Below, in pieces: positions 7,716-17,026 of a DNA stretch of 26,340 nt. Numbering within the stretch: the stretch's first letter is position 1; each line of letters begins with the position of its first letter. The stretch is from CAYFZR01 sp964347835 [NCBI: uncultured archaeon] (GTDB taxonomy: Archaea > CAYFZR01), in contig CAYFZR010000067.1 of the NCBI GenBank assembly GCA_964347835.1, positions 1 through 26,340 of the forward strand. The letters are read 5' to 3'. The notes beneath the pieces are model-generated. The model was not told where the DNA came from. It was given only the letters and a program-made list of their open reading frames with translations, and made no database searches. The translations under genes and the position numbers were made by a program.

Positions 7716-8289
7716 CATAAAGTTCTTTCATCTTTCTTTCAGCGTTTTCCATGACATCCCTGAATAAATCGTTTCCTTCGATATCGCTACCAACAATTAA
7801 AGGTCCAAAGTTTTCTACTTCGAATACCCATACTGCCTCTGGCATTCCTAAATCTAACCAGATAACATCCTTTGTTTCTTTTATTCTGTCCGCTGCCAAA
7901 GCAGCGGCACCTCCAGTATAGGCCAGATACACACATTTCCCCCTCAAATGTTCAGTGATTTCGCTCATTCCCCCCTTTCCTATTAGGGCCCGCACTTCAA
8001 AATGCTCGAGCAACTCTGGCGTGGTTTTGCTCATTCTAACGCTTGTTGTAGGACCTGCAGATACTACTTTCCATTTTTCATTCTCTTTTTTCATTAGAGG
8101 ACCGCAGTGATATATAACAGCGCCTTTTAAATCGAAGGGCAGTTCTTTTCCTTCTTTTGCATATTCTAAGATTCTTTCGTGAGCTTCGTCTCTAGCAGTA
8201 AAAGTTATTCCGTTTAAATAAACTATATCTCCTGCTTTGAGTTTTGAAATATCCGCTAAACTCAAGGGAGTATTCAACGTATATTCCAT
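7711..8289 (-). CDS. fumB: Class I fumarate hydratase, beta subunit
   Basis: This is the C-terminal (beta) part of the two-subunit iron-sulfur fumarase, which hydrates fumarate to malate, 192 residues. Typical segments are [20 protein letters not shown], the IYHCGP stretch, [10 protein letters not shown] and KGGMSEIT; the length is normal. The ATG at 8289 lies two bases from the alpha-subunit stop, and its GGAGGA site is inside the end of that gene, so the two are surely co-translated. L(+)-tartrate dehydratase has the same architecture and cannot be fully excluded, but the operon with mutase and epimerase genes points to fumarase. Confidence 0.9.
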   Translation of the reverse strand: MEYTLNTPLSLADISKLKAGDIVYLNGITFTARDEAHERILEYAKEGKELPFDLKGAVIYHCGPLMKKENEKWKVVSAGPTTSVRMSKTTPELLEHFEVRALIGKGGMSEITEHLRGKCVYLAYTGGAAALAADRIKETKDVIWLDLGMPEAVWVFEVENFGPLIVGSDIEGNDLFRDVMENAERKMKELYE

Positions 8290-8291
8290 AT

Positions 8292-9122
8292 TTAGTCCTC
8301 CAATACTGTGGAAGCTTTCCTAGATGCCCAGCACTGAATGTTTATCGCTAAGGGCAAAGAAGCCGTATGACAGTAAGCGTATTCGACATGCACCTTTAAT
8401 GCAGTAGTATCTCCTCCAAGACCCATTGGACCGATGCCTAAATAATTTATCCTTTCAAGCAATTCTTTTTCAAATTCTGTAGGTTCTTCTCTTAAGTTTC
8501 TAAGTAAAGCCTTTTTTGCAAGTCTTGCCGATTTATCAAAAGATCCCCCAATTCCGACCCCGACGACAATGGGTGGGCAAGGCCTTCCTCCTGCGTTTTT
8601 TATGATTTCGACGATTATTCGATCTATTTCCTTCGCTTGACCAGGACTAAGCATTCTTAAGGCACTCATATTTTCTGAACCAGCCCCCTTTGGAAAGGCG
8701 GTGATCTTCATATTTTTTCCGTCTACAAAATCAATGGTTATATCCGGCATGCCTATACCTGTGTTGTCTCCGGGGTTTTCCCTTGTTAAAGGATGAACCG
8801 CATTGGGTCTTAGAGGTATAGACTTTGTAGCTTTTCTAACTCCATCTGTTATGGCTTCTTTTAGATCGAAATCTAAAATTAAATCTCTTCCAAGCTCTAC
8901 AAAGAAGATAGGTATTCCTGTGTCCTGACACATGGGTTTATCGGTCTCTTCAGCTACTTTTACGTTATCAATGATTGTTTTCAACGTAGCCTTTGCCCTT
9001 TCATTACTTTCTTTTTTCAGCGAGGATTCTAAACAAAATATTACGTCTTCAGGAAGCTTAATTACAGCCTCTCTTAGTATTTTTTCGACGGAACCTATGA
9101 CATCCTCTCTAGTAACTGCCAT
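8292..9122 (-). CDS. fumA: Class I fumarate hydratase, alpha subunit
   Basis: This is the [4Fe-4S]-bearing alpha subunit of two-subunit fumarase, 276 residues. Three cysteines in conserved settings are the probable cluster ligands: Cys65 (MCQDTGIP), Cys182 (GGRPCPP) and Cys264 ([10 protein letters not shown]). [16 protein letters not shown] and GLGGDTTAL segments complete the family signature. The ATG is at 9122, 13 bases after the epimerase gene. Position between epimerase and beta subunit shows fumarate/malate conversion is co-expressed with the methylmalonyl-CoA genes. The oxygen-sensitive enzyme type fits an anaerobe. Confidence 0.92.
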   Translation of the reverse strand: MAVTREDVIGSVEKILREAVIKLPEDVIFCLESSLKKESNERAKATLKTIIDNVKVAEETDKPMCQDTGIPIFFVELGRDLILDFDLKEAITDGVRKATKSIPLRPNAVHPLTRENPGDNTGIGMPDITIDFVDGKNMKITAFPKGAGSENMSALRMLSPGQAKEIDRIIVEIIKNAGGRPCPPIVVGVGIGGSFDKSARLAKKALLRNLREEPTEFEKELLERINYLGIGPMGLGGDTTALKVHVEYAYCHTASLPLAINIQCWASRKASTVLED

Positions 9123-9135
9123 AGCAAAAACCTAC

Positions 9136-9546
9136 TTATCGTCCTTCGAATTCTTCAACGAGTTCCAAAAGAACTTTATGCGTAGATTTTGGATGTAAAA
9201 ATGCTATTTTATCATTATGGGCTCCTACTCTTGGTTTTTCATCAATGAGGGTAATTCCTTTGGTTTTTGCATCTTCTAATGCCTTTTCTATATCGTCTAC
9301 GGCTAAGGCTATGTGATGTATTCCTTCTCCTCTTTTTTCGATATGTTTTGCGACCGGACTGTCATCATCGGTAGCCTCAAGCAATTCTATGTTTGTCTCT
9401 CCGATAGGAATAAAAGCAACCTTTACTTTTTGGTCTTCTACAACCTCTATATGCTTTACTTTCAGCCCTAAAACGTTTTCATAAAAATCTATCGCGGATT
9501 TTAAGTCTTTCACAGCAACACCTATGTGCTGAATCTTTTTTATCAT
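9136..9546 (-). CDS. mce: Methylmalonyl-CoA epimerase
   Basis: Converts (S)- to (R)-methylmalonyl-CoA between the carboxylase and the mutase. The 136-residue protein is a vicinal-oxygen-chelate fold made of two similar halves: [11 protein letters not shown] at 6-16 and [14 protein letters not shown] at about 76-89. Metal-binding positions are visible as His7, the His of GIHHIAL and the Glu of LLELVE near the C-terminus. Length and sequence ([17 protein letters not shown]) are standard for the family. The ATG at 9546 is preceded by GGTGA formed at the stop of the adenosyltransferase gene, so the genes are tightly coupled. Confidence 0.93.
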   Translation of the reverse strand: MIKKIQHIGVAVKDLKSAIDFYENVLGLKVKHIEVVEDQKVKVAFIPIGETNIELLEATDDDSPVAKHIEKRGEGIHHIALAVDDIEKALEDAKTKGITLIDEKPRVGAHNDKIAFLHPKSTHKVLLELVEEFEGR

Positions 9547-9550
9547 TTTA

Positions 9551-10087
9551 TCACCTATCTATCCCTTTTCTAGATTTTATTCCCTCATCGTATGGATGCC
9601 TTATACATTTCATTTCGGTTACAAGATCAGCAAGTCCTATTATTTCTTTTGGTGCGTATCTTCCAGTTAATACAATTTCTACTTCTTCTGGTTTATTTTT
9701 TATCAAATCCATTACTTCTTTTACGTCTATCAGACCATAATACATAGCAACGTTTATCTCGTCCAGTATTACTATGTCGTACTCTTTGCTCGAGATAATC
9801 TCCTTAGCGTGTATTAATCCTTTTCTTGCTCTTATTAAGTCTTCTTCGTCTATAGTATGCCTATCGAGCCAGACAGGTCTTCCAAACTGAACAATCGTTA
9901 GATTTGGAATCTCTTTGGCTAAATTTAGTTCTCCATAAAACTTCCCTTCTTTACCGTTTCCTTTTAAGAACTGTATCATGTATACTTTTAATCCGTGTCC
10001 TACGGCGCGCATTGCCAGTCCTAGGCTAGCGGTTGTTTTCCCCTTGCCGTCTCCCGTGTAAACCTGTACTAACCTTTTTTTTGTCAT
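9551..10087 (-). CDS. cobA: Cob(I)alamin adenosyltransferase, CobA/BtuR family
   Basis: Adenosylates cobalamin to give the AdoCbl cofactor needed by the mutase. The 178-residue protein has the family P-loop GDGKGKTT (12-19), the MIQFLKG segment, [10 protein letters not shown] and LTGRYAP. This is the CobA/BtuR class rather than PduO or EutT. It lies eight bases after the mutase large-subunit gene and just before the epimerase gene, so in this operon its job is probably dedicated supply or repair of mutase cofactor. The general cobinamide-salvage role of the family remains possible. Confidence 0.92.
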   Translation of the reverse strand: MTKKRLVQVYTGDGKGKTTASLGLAMRAVGHGLKVYMIQFLKGNGKEGKFYGELNLAKEIPNLTIVQFGRPVWLDRHTIDEEDLIRARKGLIHAKEIISSKEYDIVILDEINVAMYYGLIDVKEVMDLIKNKPEEVEIVLTGRYAPKEIIGLADLVTEMKCIRHPYDEGIKSRKGIDR

Positions 10088-10095
10088 TTAATTCC

Positions 10096-11772
10096 CTAAA
10101 GTACTGTAATTGGTTGATATTCTCCAAATACTTCCCTTAAAACATCACAGATCTCGCCTATGGTAGCATATTCTCTTACACAGTCTATTATAGCCGGCAT
10201 TAAATTTTCATCAGCTTGTGCTACTTCTTTGAGTTTTTCAAGAGTTTCTTCTACTTTTTTATTAACTCTCTCTTCCTTAACCTTTTTCAATCTCTCTAAT
10301 TGAGTTGCCTCTACTTCGGGATTTGGTCTTAAGAGCTCTAACCTCTCTTCCTCTTCTACCTGATATTTATTAACGCCTACTACTAATCTATCTTCGCTTT
10401 CTATTTCCTTTGTGTATTGGTATGAACTATTTTGGATCTCCATAGAAATATAACCACTTTCAATTGCGTTTACTACTCCCATTTCCTCTAGTTTGTTGAG
10501 ATACTCCCATACCTGCCTTTCAATCTCGTCTGTTAAAGCTTCTACGTAATATGATCCACCCAAAGGATCTACGGTATGGGTTACACCGCTCTCATACGCT
10601 ATGACTTGCTGGGTTCTCAGGGCAGTTCTTACCGCGAGCTCGCTAGGTAAGCAGTGGGCCTCGTCCATGGAGTTTGTGTGTAAAGACTGAGTACCTCCTA
10701 GTACAGCTGCAAGGGCTTGTAACGTGGTTCTTACGATATTATTCTCCGGTTGCTGAGCGGTCAAAGTATTTCCTGCTGTTTGTACGTGGTATCTCAAGTA
10801 CCAAGACCTAGGATCTTTGGCTTTAAATTTATCTCTCATTATCTTAGCCCATATTCTTCTCGCCGCTCTAAACTTCGCTACTTCTTCGAACAAGTCGTTG
10901 GAAGAACTGAAGAAGAAAGATACACGAGCTGCAAATTTGTCTACGTCTAATCCGCGCTTAATTGCATAATCAACGTATGTTATACCATTAGCGAGTGTAA
11001 AAGCCAACTCTTGAACGGCTGTTGCACCAGATTCTCTTATATGATAGCCGCTTACACTTATGAAGTTCCATCTAGGCAGATATTTTGTACAGTATTCAAA
11101 TATATCAGTTATCAATTTCATAGAATGGCCTGGCGCAAAGATATATGTATTTCTGGCGACGTATTCTTTTAAAACATCATTTTGTATGGTTCCATTCAAT
11201 TTTTCTATAGGAACACCCTGTTTTTCAGCCAGAACGATATACATCGCCATGAGTATAGCCGCAGGAGCATTTATGGTCATGGAAGTACTGACTTTATCGA
11301 GAGGAATTCCATCGAAAAGAATTTCCATGTCTTTTAAGGTATCTATGGCTACGCCAGTTCTTCCTATTTCTCCATAGGACATTGGATGATCTGAATCATA
11401 GCCTACCTGGGTAGGAAGATCAAAAGCTATGCTTAAACCGGTCTGTCCTTCTACGAGAAGGTATTTGAATCTCTCGTTTGTTTCTTCCGCAGTGCCAAAG
11501 CCTGAGTACTGCCTCATTGTCCAAATTCTGCCCCTATACATTGTGGGCTGAACTCCCCTTGTATATGGATATTCTCCCGGTAAGCCGATTTCTTCTAGAT
11601 AGTCTATTCTGGCGACATCCTCTGGAGTGTATACTCTCTTTAAAGGAATTCTTGATTCAGAAACGAATTCCTCTTTTGTTTCTGGAAATCTCTCTAGTAC
11701 CTTTTTCAGGGTCTTCTTTTCCCATTGATCCTCCTTTTCTTTTATTTTTTCAAAATATTCTTTTTCAATCAA
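10096..11772 (-). CDS. mcmA1: Methylmalonyl-CoA mutase, large (catalytic) subunit
   Basis: Catalyses the AdoCbl-dependent interconversion of (R)-methylmalonyl-CoA and succinyl-CoA. The 558-residue protein covers the substrate-binding barrel only; the B12 domain is a separate gene. Residues that separate this mutase from isobutyryl-CoA mutase are of the methylmalonyl type: Tyr89 (in TMRQYSGFG) and Arg207 (in YVARNTY), with TIQND at 195-199. [14 protein letters not shown] and [14 protein letters not shown] are also typical. The start is TTG at 11772, overlapping the meaB stop by eight bases (ATTGATTGA); an in-frame stop lies two codons upstream, so no longer start exists. The arrangement small subunit - meaB - large subunit - cobA - epimerase gives the mutase, its G-protein chaperone and its cofactor enzyme in one unit. 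Confidence 0.96.
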   Translation of the reverse strand: MIEKEYFEKIKEKEDQWEKKTLKKVLERFPETKEEFVSESRIPLKRVYTPEDVARIDYLEEIGLPGEYPYTRGVQPTMYRGRIWTMRQYSGFGTAEETNERFKYLLVEGQTGLSIAFDLPTQVGYDSDHPMSYGEIGRTGVAIDTLKDMEILFDGIPLDKVSTSMTINAPAAILMAMYIVLAEKQGVPIEKLNGTIQNDVLKEYVARNTYIFAPGHSMKLITDIFEYCTKYLPRWNFISVSGYHIRESGATAVQELAFTLANGITYVDYAIKRGLDVDKFAARVSFFFSSSNDLFEEVAKFRAARRIWAKIMRDKFKAKDPRSWYLRYHVQTAGNTLTAQQPENNIVRTTLQALAAVLGGTQSLHTNSMDEAHCLPSELAVRTALRTQQVIAYESGVTHTVDPLGGSYYVEALTDEIERQVWEYLNKLEEMGVVNAIESGYISMEIQNSSYQYTKEIESEDRLVVGVNKYQVEEEERLELLRPNPEVEATQLERLKKVKEERVNKKVEETLEKLKEVAQADENLMPAIIDCVREYATIGEICDVLREVFGEYQPITVL

Positions 11773-12709
11773 TTTTCATCCACTCCTTAAGCAATTTATC
11801 GGCTATAAAATAAGGATTGGCCTTTTTATCCAACATTTCATCTATTAATTTTTTGAATTTATTATTTTCTTTCATTTTTTCGTATATATAATCGGTAAAT
11901 ACGTCTTTTATAGCTTCTTCCAGCTCCTTTTCCATTCTTTTCCTGCGCCTTTCCATGAAGAGGTTTGTCTCGTTTAGATAATTTTTATGCTCTTCTATGG
12001 TTTCTATGAGGTCTGATACTCCTTCTCCTGCCTCAGCGACAGTCTTAATCACAGGAGGCCTCCAGCCTTCCCTAGAAGGATCAAGATCGAGCATAGATTC
12101 TATTTCGTATACTACTCTGTCAGACATAAAAAGATCGGCCTTGTTAACAACGAATATATCTGCGATTTCCATTATACCAGCCTTAATGGTTTGGATAGCG
12201 TCGCCAAGACCTGGCACGGTTACGACTACAGTAGTATCAGCAACTTTTATAATGTCAACCTCACCCTGTCCAACTCCCATTGTTTCTACAAGGATTATAT
12301 CCTTTCCAAACGCATCCAAGACCCTTATAGCGTTATGAGTAGTGGGAGCCAAACCTCCATCCTTTCCTCTCGTCCCCATACTCCTTATGAATATGTCTTT
12401 GTCCGTACTTAGCCCCATCATTCTTACGCGGTCCCCTAAAATCGCTCCTCCAGTAAAAGGACTATTTGGATCCACGACTATTATACCGATCTTTTTGTCA
12501 TCTTTCCTGTATTCTCTAGCCAACTTGTCGATTAAGGTGCTTTTACCCACTCCTGGTGCTCCTGTTATACCAATAACGAATGCATTTCCGCTATAAGGAT
12601 AAAGCAAGTCCATAGCATCTCTTGCTTTTGGTGATTTACTTTCCAAGAGAGTTATCAACCTTGCTACGGCTCTCTCGTCGCCTTTTAGCAATCTATCCAC
12701 AAGTTCCAT
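11765..12709 (-). CDS. meaB: MeaB/ArgK-type GTPase, mutase chaperone
   Basis: G3E-family GTPase that gates cofactor loading into methylmalonyl-CoA mutase and protects it from inactivation. Walker A is GAPGVGKST (50-58). The switch-type [28 protein letters not shown] and the NKAD guanine-specificity motif follow, with a helical C-terminal dimerisation arm. I chose ATG at 12709 (314 residues, starting [11 protein letters not shown]). GGTGA sits a few bases upstream of it, while the TTG at 12721 has no ribosome site. The old annotation as an arginine/ornithine transport kinase is wrong for this context. Confidence 0.94.
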   Translation of the reverse strand: MELVDRLLKGDERAVARLITLLESKSPKARDAMDLLYPYSGNAFVIGITGAPGVGKSTLIDKLAREYRKDDKKIGIIVVDPNSPFTGGAILGDRVRMMGLSTDKDIFIRSMGTRGKDGGLAPTTHNAIRVLDAFGKDIILVETMGVGQGEVDIIKVADTTVVVTVPGLGDAIQTIKAGIMEIADIFVVNKADLFMSDRVVYEIESMLDLDPSREGWRPPVIKTVAEAGEGVSDLIETIEEHKNYLNETNLFMERRRKRMEKELEEAIKDVFTDYIYEKMKENNKFKKLIDEMLDKKANPYFIADKLLKEWMKID

Positions 12710-12732
12710 CCTTTCACCCAATTAACAAAAAT

Positions 12733-13134
12733 TTAAACCCTCTTTTTTATGTTATTTTTTACAAACTCTACGACTTTTTGGGTTGAGGTACCCGGACCAA
12801 AGATCTCTTTTATTCCCGCCTTCTTCAGCGAAGGTATATCCTCCTTTGGTATTATTCCTCCCCCGAATACAACTATATCGTCAACACCCCTTTCTCTCAG
12901 GAGTTCCATTATCTTTGGAAATAGGTAGGTATGAGCCCCCGACAATATGCTTAGACCAATACCATCTACATCCTCCTGAATGGCTGTTTCAACGATTTGC
13001 TCAGGACTCTGTCTTACGCCCGTGTAAATTACTTCGAATCCAGCGTCTCTTAATGCGCGGGCTATTACTTTGGCACCTCTATCGTGTCCATCCAAACCGG
13101 GTTTTGCTACGAGAATTCTTATTTTTTCCTCCAT
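12733..13134 (-). CDS. mcmA2: Methylmalonyl-CoA mutase, small B12-binding subunit
   Basis: Cobalamin-binding domain of the mutase as a separate 133-residue protein. The base-off/His-on motif DGHDRG is at 15-20, with His17 the predicted cobalt ligand. [12 protein letters not shown] and the glycine-rich VFGGGIIP match the rest of the fold. It is the first gene of the operon, with ATG at 13134. GAGGGG precedes the ATG, but the likely TATA box lies only about 25-35 bases upstream, so the transcript may begin very close to the start codon. Splitting of catalytic and B12 domains is common in archaea. Confidence 0.95.
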   Translation of the reverse strand: MEEKIRILVAKPGLDGHDRGAKVIARALRDAGFEVIYTGVRQSPEQIVETAIQEDVDGIGLSILSGAHTYLFPKIMELLRERGVDDIVVFGGGIIPKEDIPSLKKAGIKEIFGPGTSTQKVVEFVKNNIKKRV

Positions 13135-13142
13135 TGCTTATA

Positions 13143-13168
13143 CCCCTCTGAGCACTTATTTTATATAA
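13143..13168 (-). promoter_or_regulatory. Promoter of the methylmalonyl-CoA mutase-fumarase operon
   Basis: On the minus strand TTATATAAAATAAG (about 13155-13168) is a strong TATA box centred about 28 bases before the ATG of the small subunit. The predicted start of transcription falls within a few bases of the ATG, so the GAGGGG at about 13143-13148 may not be in the message. Confidence 0.55.
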
Positions 13169-13179
13169 GCGATTCTAGG

Positions 13180-13215
13180 AATCTATTTAATCTCCTAAAT
13201 CTATTTTATCTCCTA
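13180..13215. repeat. 18-nt tandem repeat in the divergent promoter region
   Basis: AATCTATTTAATCTCCTA (13180-13197) is followed directly by AATCTATTTTATCTCCTA (13198-13215), differing at one base. The pair lies between the TATA box of the mutase operon and that of the sucC operon. Its place suggests a shared regulator-binding site (inference). Confidence 0.7.
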
Positions 13216-13265
13216 TTACAATACTCCATCGAGATTTGCTATTATAAGTTTTTCTAATGAAAAAT

Positions 13266-13322
13266 TGTTATATACAACTACTAATTATTTACTTCAGAAG
13301 TTTATTATCGTTGGGAGGAGGG
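13266..13322 (+). promoter_or_regulatory. Promoter and ribosome site of the sucCD-pcc operon
   Basis: TGTTATATAC (13266-13275) is a TATA box. Transcription would start near 13297-13300, giving a leader of about 30 bases. GGAGGAGG (13315-13322) is a strong Shine-Dalgarno five bases before the sucC ATG at 13328. Confidence 0.6.
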
Positions 13323-13327
13323 CTAAC

Positions 13328-14452
13328 ATGAAGATGTACGAATACCAAGCCAAAGAGATATTCAGGGAATACGGCATTCCTGTTCCAAAAGGCAGAGTCG
13401 CAGAGTCGCCTGAAGAAGCAAGAGAAATTTCAAAAGAAATCGGACCCCCGGTTACATTAAAGGTACAAGTGCAAGTTGGCGGGAGAGGGAAGGCAGGAGG
13501 AATAAAATTCGCTGATACACCTGAAGAAGCGGAAGAGATTGCAAAAGATCTTTTAAGTATGGAAATAAAAGGATTAAAAGTAAATAGAGTACTCGTAGAA
13601 GAAAAAATAGATATCGATAAAGAATACTATGTAGGATTCATAATTGATCCTGCCAGTAGCATGCCTACAGCGATTATGAGTTCCATGGGCGGTGTAGACA
13701 TAGAAGAAGTTGCTGAAACGATGCCTGAGAAGGTAACAAAAAGAACAATAGATCCCACTTTAGGTTTATTAGATTTTCAAGCTAGATTACTATCTTACCA
13801 TTCAGGAATCGATAAAAAAGCAATTTCAGGTATGGTAGACATTTCTAAAAGACTCTACAAAATTTTTACTAAAAAAGATGTAGTCTTAGGAGAAATAAAT
13901 CCGTTAGTATTGACAAAAGAAGGATATTTAGTAGGACTGGACGCGAAGCTGGACGTAGACGACAGTGCTCTCATAAGACATAGCGAGTTACTCAAATATG
14001 AAGAAGTAGAGGAATCAGAAAAATTAGCAAAAGAAGCAGGATTCCATTACGTTAAGTTGGACGGCAACATAGGGGTTATCGGCAATGGAGCTGGACTTGT
14101 CATGACCACCATTGATCTCATTCATGACCAAGGCGGCTACGCAGGCAATTTCTTGGATATTGGGGGTGGAGCTAGAGCAGAGAGAGTAAGAGATGCTCTC
14201 AGTTTAGTTCTCACTGATAAAAGGATAGAGACGATTCTCATCAACATATACGGCGGTATAACCAGATGTGATGAGGTGGCTAGAGGTATTTTGGAGGCGA
14301 TTTCTGATATTGAAGTTGAAGTACCCATCGTAGTTAGGCTTGCTGGTACAAACGAAAAAGAGGGAATAGATATTCTAAAGGATACTGACTTAATTCTAGC
14401 TGAAACAATGGATGATGCTGCAAAGAAGGTTGTAGAAATAGTAAAAAGTTAA
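13328..14452 (+). CDS. sucC: Succinyl-CoA synthetase, beta subunit
   Basis: Nucleotide-binding subunit that interconverts succinyl-CoA and succinate with ADP/ATP (or GDP/GTP). I start it at ATG 13328 (MKMYEYQAKEIFREYGIPVP, 374 residues), the normal family N-terminus. A longer frame from TTG 13265 would add 21 residues reading through the TATA box. The ATP-grasp domain contains VQVQVGGRGKAGGI, and INPLVLT and GNGAGLVM mark the later domains. The C-terminal flavodoxin-like domain has DIGGGA and IYGGITRCDEVA. It opens the plus-strand operon, divergent from the mutase operon, and yields the only substrate-level ATP step of the pathway. Confidence 0.95.
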   Translation: MKMYEYQAKEIFREYGIPVPKGRVAESPEEAREISKEIGPPVTLKVQVQVGGRGKAGGIKFADTPEEAEEIAKDLLSMEIKGLKVNRVLVEEKIDIDKEYYVGFIIDPASSMPTAIMSSMGGVDIEEVAETMPEKVTKRTIDPTLGLLDFQARLLSYHSGIDKKAISGMVDISKRLYKIFTKKDVVLGEINPLVLTKEGYLVGLDAKLDVDDSALIRHSELLKYEEVEESEKLAKEAGFHYVKLDGNIGVIGNGAGLVMTTIDLIHDQGGYAGNFLDIGGGARAERVRDALSLVLTDKRIETILINIYGGITRCDEVARGILEAISDIEVEVPIVVRLAGTNEKEGIDILKDTDLILAETMDDAAKKVVEIVKS

Positions 14453-14478
14453 ATTAACAATATTTTAGTGGTTTAGAG

Positions 14479-14526
14479 ATGAATAATTTGGATAGAGTTA
14501 AAGTAAGTATAATTTGGAGGGATTAA
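14479..14526 (+). other. 15-codon open frame ending at the sucD start
   Basis: ATG at 14479 opens a 15-codon frame ([15 protein letters not shown]) that ends with TAA at 14524-14526, one base before the ATA proposed as the sucD start. The GGAGG for sucD lies inside it. It could be a coupling peptide that delivers ribosomes to the weak start, or chance. Confidence 0.25.
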
Positions 14527-14527
14527 G

Positions 14528-15394
14528 ATAAGTATATTAGCTGACAAGAATACTAGGGTTTTGGTACAGGGAATTACAGGAAGAGAAGGAAGTTTTCATG
14601 CAGAGAGAATGGTGGAATATGGAACAAAGGTTGTAGGAGGAGTAACCCCTGGTAAAGGAGGTACTGAGATTTTGGGAATACCAGTTTATGATACTGTAGA
14701 AGATGCAGTAAAAGAAGAGGATGCAAACGCTTCGGTAATATTCGTTCCAGCTAGATTCGCAACCGATGCGATATACGAATCAATTTATGCGGATTTGGAT
14801 CTGATCGTTTGTGTATCAGAAAACATCCCGGTTCATGATATGCTAAAAATTTCAAAATACCTTAAAGAAACCGACACGGTTTTAGTAGGACCAAATTGTC
14901 CAGGAATAATTGTACCAGAAGAGACTTTGTTAGGAATAATGCCCTGGGACGCTTTCAAAAGAGGAAATGTTGGCTTAGTATCTAGGAGTGGCACTCTCAC
15001 GTATCAAATAGTTGATGAGCTTACGAGAAAAGGAATCGGACAGTCAACGTGCGTAGGTGTGGGAGGAGATCCCATAGTAGGGACTAACTTCATTGATGTT
15101 TTAGAGATGTTTGAAGAAGATCCGGAGACAGAGGTGATAATTTTAATCGGAGAAATCGGGGGGACAAAAGAAGAAGAGGCAGCCAGATTTATCGAAAAAG
15201 AAGTTGAAAAGCCAGTTGTGGCATTTATTGCTGGAAGATATGCGCCGCCAGAAAAAAGGATGGGACATGCCGGCGCCATTATCTCTGGAAGCGTGGGCAC
15301 TCCAGACGTTAAGATAAAAACGTTGGAAGAGGTTGGAGTCAGAGTAGGCTTGACCCCTTCTATGATAACTGAAATTATAAAAGAAATAATCTGA
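14528..15394 (+). CDS. sucD: Succinyl-CoA synthetase, alpha subunit (apparent ATA start)
   Basis: CoA-binding, phosphohistidine-carrying subunit of succinyl-CoA synthetase. The active-site His is in GHAGAIISG, residue 247 with the start used here. [12 protein letters not shown] and GPNCPGII are typical. The family N-terminus ([16 protein letters not shown]) is fully encoded, but no ATG, GTG or TTG stands before it. In frame, the only codon in the right place behind GGAGG (14516-14520, seven bases) is ATA at 14528, giving 288 residues as in homologues. The first standard start, TTG 14561, would remove 11 conserved residues. An upstream stop at 14510-14512 rules out a longer form. An ATG-to-ATA change or a sequencing error is possible. 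Seventy-five bases separate it from sucC. Confidence 0.92.
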   Translation: MSILADKNTRVLVQGITGREGSFHAERMVEYGTKVVGGVTPGKGGTEILGIPVYDTVEDAVKEEDANASVIFVPARFATDAIYESIYADLDLIVCVSENIPVHDMLKISKYLKETDTVLVGPNCPGIIVPEETLLGIMPWDAFKRGNVGLVSRSGTLTYQIVDELTRKGIGQSTCVGVGGDPIVGTNFIDVLEMFEEDPETEVIILIGEIGGTKEEEAARFIEKEVEKPVVAFIAGRYAPPEKRMGHAGAIISGSVGTPDVKIKTLEEVGVRVGLTPSMITEIIKEII

Positions 15395-15410
15395 TTGAGG
15401 AGGGTATTTT

Positions 15411-16973
15411 ATGTCTGCGAGAGATGAGTCTGATAAGAAAGTAAATGAACTTAAGGAAAAAGTGGCAAAAGCCAAATTAGGCGGTGGAAAAGAAAAAATA
15501 GATGCTCAGCATGAAAAAGGGAAACTAACGGCTCGAGAAAGACTAGATTTATTGTTAGATCCTGGAAGTCTTGTAGAACTAGATATGTTTGTTGTGCACA
15601 GATGTACGCACTTTGGAATGGAGAAGAGAAAGTTTCTTGGCGATGCTGTAGTAACAGGATACGGTACCATAAACGGAAGACCCGTATACGTGTTTGCCCA
15701 GGATTTTACGGCAATCGGCGGTACATTGAGCGAGATGTTTTCAAAGAAGATATGTAAAGTAATGGATATGGCAGCTAGAGTGGGAGCACCCTTTATAGGA
15801 TTGAATGATTCAGGAGGAGCAAGAATCCAGGAGGGCGTTGACAGCTTAGCAGGATATGGAGAGATTTTCTTTAGAAATACCATATATTCAGGAGTTATAC
15901 CTCAAATATCAGCGATCATGGGTCCTTGCGCTGGAGGAGCAGTGTATTCCCCTGCCATATCAGACTTCACCATAATGGTAGATAAGTCGAGTTACATGTT
16001 CATAACAGGACCAGACGTCATAAAAGAAGTTACAGGAGAAGTAGTTGATTTTGAAACTCTAGGAGGAGCCACTGTACACGCTACGGTAAGTGGAAACGCA
16101 GATATTGCTGCAAAAACAGAGGAAGAATGCATAAACAACATCAAAGAACTATTAAGTTATTTGCCATCAAACAATTTAGAAGATCCTCCTGTGGTAAAAA
16201 CAGGGGACGATCCAAATAGAAGAGACTTGGAGCTTAACTATGTAGTGCCAGTGGATCCAAGGAAAGCATACGACATGCATGATGTAATTCGCATGATAGT
16301 GGACAACGGAAAGTTCTTTGAGATAAAAAAAGATTTCGCCAAGAGTATCATAATAGGTTTTGCGAGACTGGATGGTAAGACTGTAGGAATAATAGCAAAT
16401 CAGCCGAAAGTATACGCAGGAAGTTTAGACGTAAATTCCTCAGATAAAGGAGCGAGGTTTATAAGATTCTGTGACGCATTCAACATACCTCTCTTAACCT
16501 TGGTGGATGTGCCGGGATTTTTGCCTGGAACAGCTCAAGAGTATGGGGGTATTATAAGACATGGAGCAAAGCTTCTCTTCGCATATTCAGAGGCTACGGT
16601 TCCAAAAATAACGATAATTACAAGGAAATCATATGGTGGTACTTATCTAGCAATGTGCAGTCGAGATCTAAGAGCCGACTTAGTCTTTGCATGGCCTACG
16701 GCAGAAATAGCTGTCATGGGTCCTGATGGAGCCGTAAACATCATAGCGAGAAGAGAAATCGCCGAAGCAGAAGATCCTGAAAAGAAGAGGGAGGAATTGA
16801 TCGAAGATTACAGGGAGAAGTTTGCCAACCCGTATGAAGCGGCTTCCAGAGGATATATCGACGGGATAATAGAGCCAATGGATACCCGTCCTCTTGTAAT
16901 TGATGCCTTTAAGACATTAGAAAACAAGCGTGAGGATAGACCTTGGAGGAAACATGGCAACATACCTCTTTAG
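15411..16973 (+). CDS. pccB: Propionyl-CoA carboxylase (acyl-CoA carboxylase) carboxyltransferase subunit
   Basis: Transfers carboxyl from carboxybiotin to propionyl-CoA, forming (S)-methylmalonyl-CoA; close relatives act on acetyl-CoA or decarboxylate methylmalonyl-CoA. The 520-residue protein has both crotonase-like halves. The oxyanion segments include [15 protein letters not shown] and [11 protein letters not shown] in the first half, and [22 protein letters not shown] and [17 protein letters not shown] in the second. It ends HGNIPL, as PccB/MmdA do. At the position that sets acyl-chain choice in actinobacterial enzymes (Asp in PccB, Ile in acetyl-CoA-type), this one has Leu413 (GGTYLAM), so specificity may be broad. 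ATG 15411 follows sucD by 16 bases, with GAGGAGG upstream. Operon with biotin carboxylase and carrier genes and no membrane decarboxylase subunit supports an ATP-dependent carboxylase. Confidence 0.92.
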   Translation: MSARDESDKKVNELKEKVAKAKLGGGKEKIDAQHEKGKLTARERLDLLLDPGSLVELDMFVVHRCTHFGMEKRKFLGDAVVTGYGTINGRPVYVFAQDFTAIGGTLSEMFSKKICKVMDMAARVGAPFIGLNDSGGARIQEGVDSLAGYGEIFFRNTIYSGVIPQISAIMGPCAGGAVYSPAISDFTIMVDKSSYMFITGPDVIKEVTGEVVDFETLGGATVHATVSGNADIAAKTEEECINNIKELLSYLPSNNLEDPPVVKTGDDPNRRDLELNYVVPVDPRKAYDMHDVIRMIVDNGKFFEIKKDFAKSIIIGFARLDGKTVGIIANQPKVYAGSLDVNSSDKGARFIRFCDAFNIPLLTLVDVPGFLPGTAQEYGGIIRHGAKLLFAYSEATVPKITIITRKSYGGTYLAMCSRDLRADLVFAWPTAEIAVMGPDGAVNIIARREIAEAEDPEKKREELIEDYREKFANPYEAASRGYIDGIIEPMDTRPLVIDAFKTLENKREDRPWRKHGNIPL

Positions 16974-16978
16974 TAATT

Positions 16979-16988
16979 TAAATATACA
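16979..16988 (+). promoter_or_regulatory. Possible internal promoter before accC
   Basis: TTAAATATAC lies in the 53-base gap between pccB and accC and resembles a TATA box about 40 bases before the TTG start. It could allow separate expression of the biotin carboxylase and carrier genes. Weak evidence. Confidence 0.25.
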
Positions 16989-17026
16989 AGTACCGTTAAA
17001 GGTGAAATAAGTGTAGGTGAAAATTT

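Noticed and set aside
12710-12721. TTG 12721 as the meaB start
   Set aside because: No ribosome site precedes it; GGTGA lies correctly placed for the ATG at 12709.
13265-13327. Longer sucC reading frame from TTG 13265
   Set aside because: The added 21 residues would be translated from the TATA box and leader. ATG 13328 has a strong GGAGGAGG site and gives the standard N-terminus.
15143-15475. Minus-strand frames of 80-125 codons across sucD, pccB and other genes
   Set aside because: They lie antisense to clearly conserved genes, have no ribosome sites and encode Ser/Phe/Leu-rich low-complexity sequence typical of shadows.
15411-16973. Sodium-pumping methylmalonyl-CoA decarboxylase alpha subunit
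   Set aside because: No membrane beta subunit or small anchor gene is present, and a biotin carboxylase gene in the same operon indicates an ATP-driven carboxylase.
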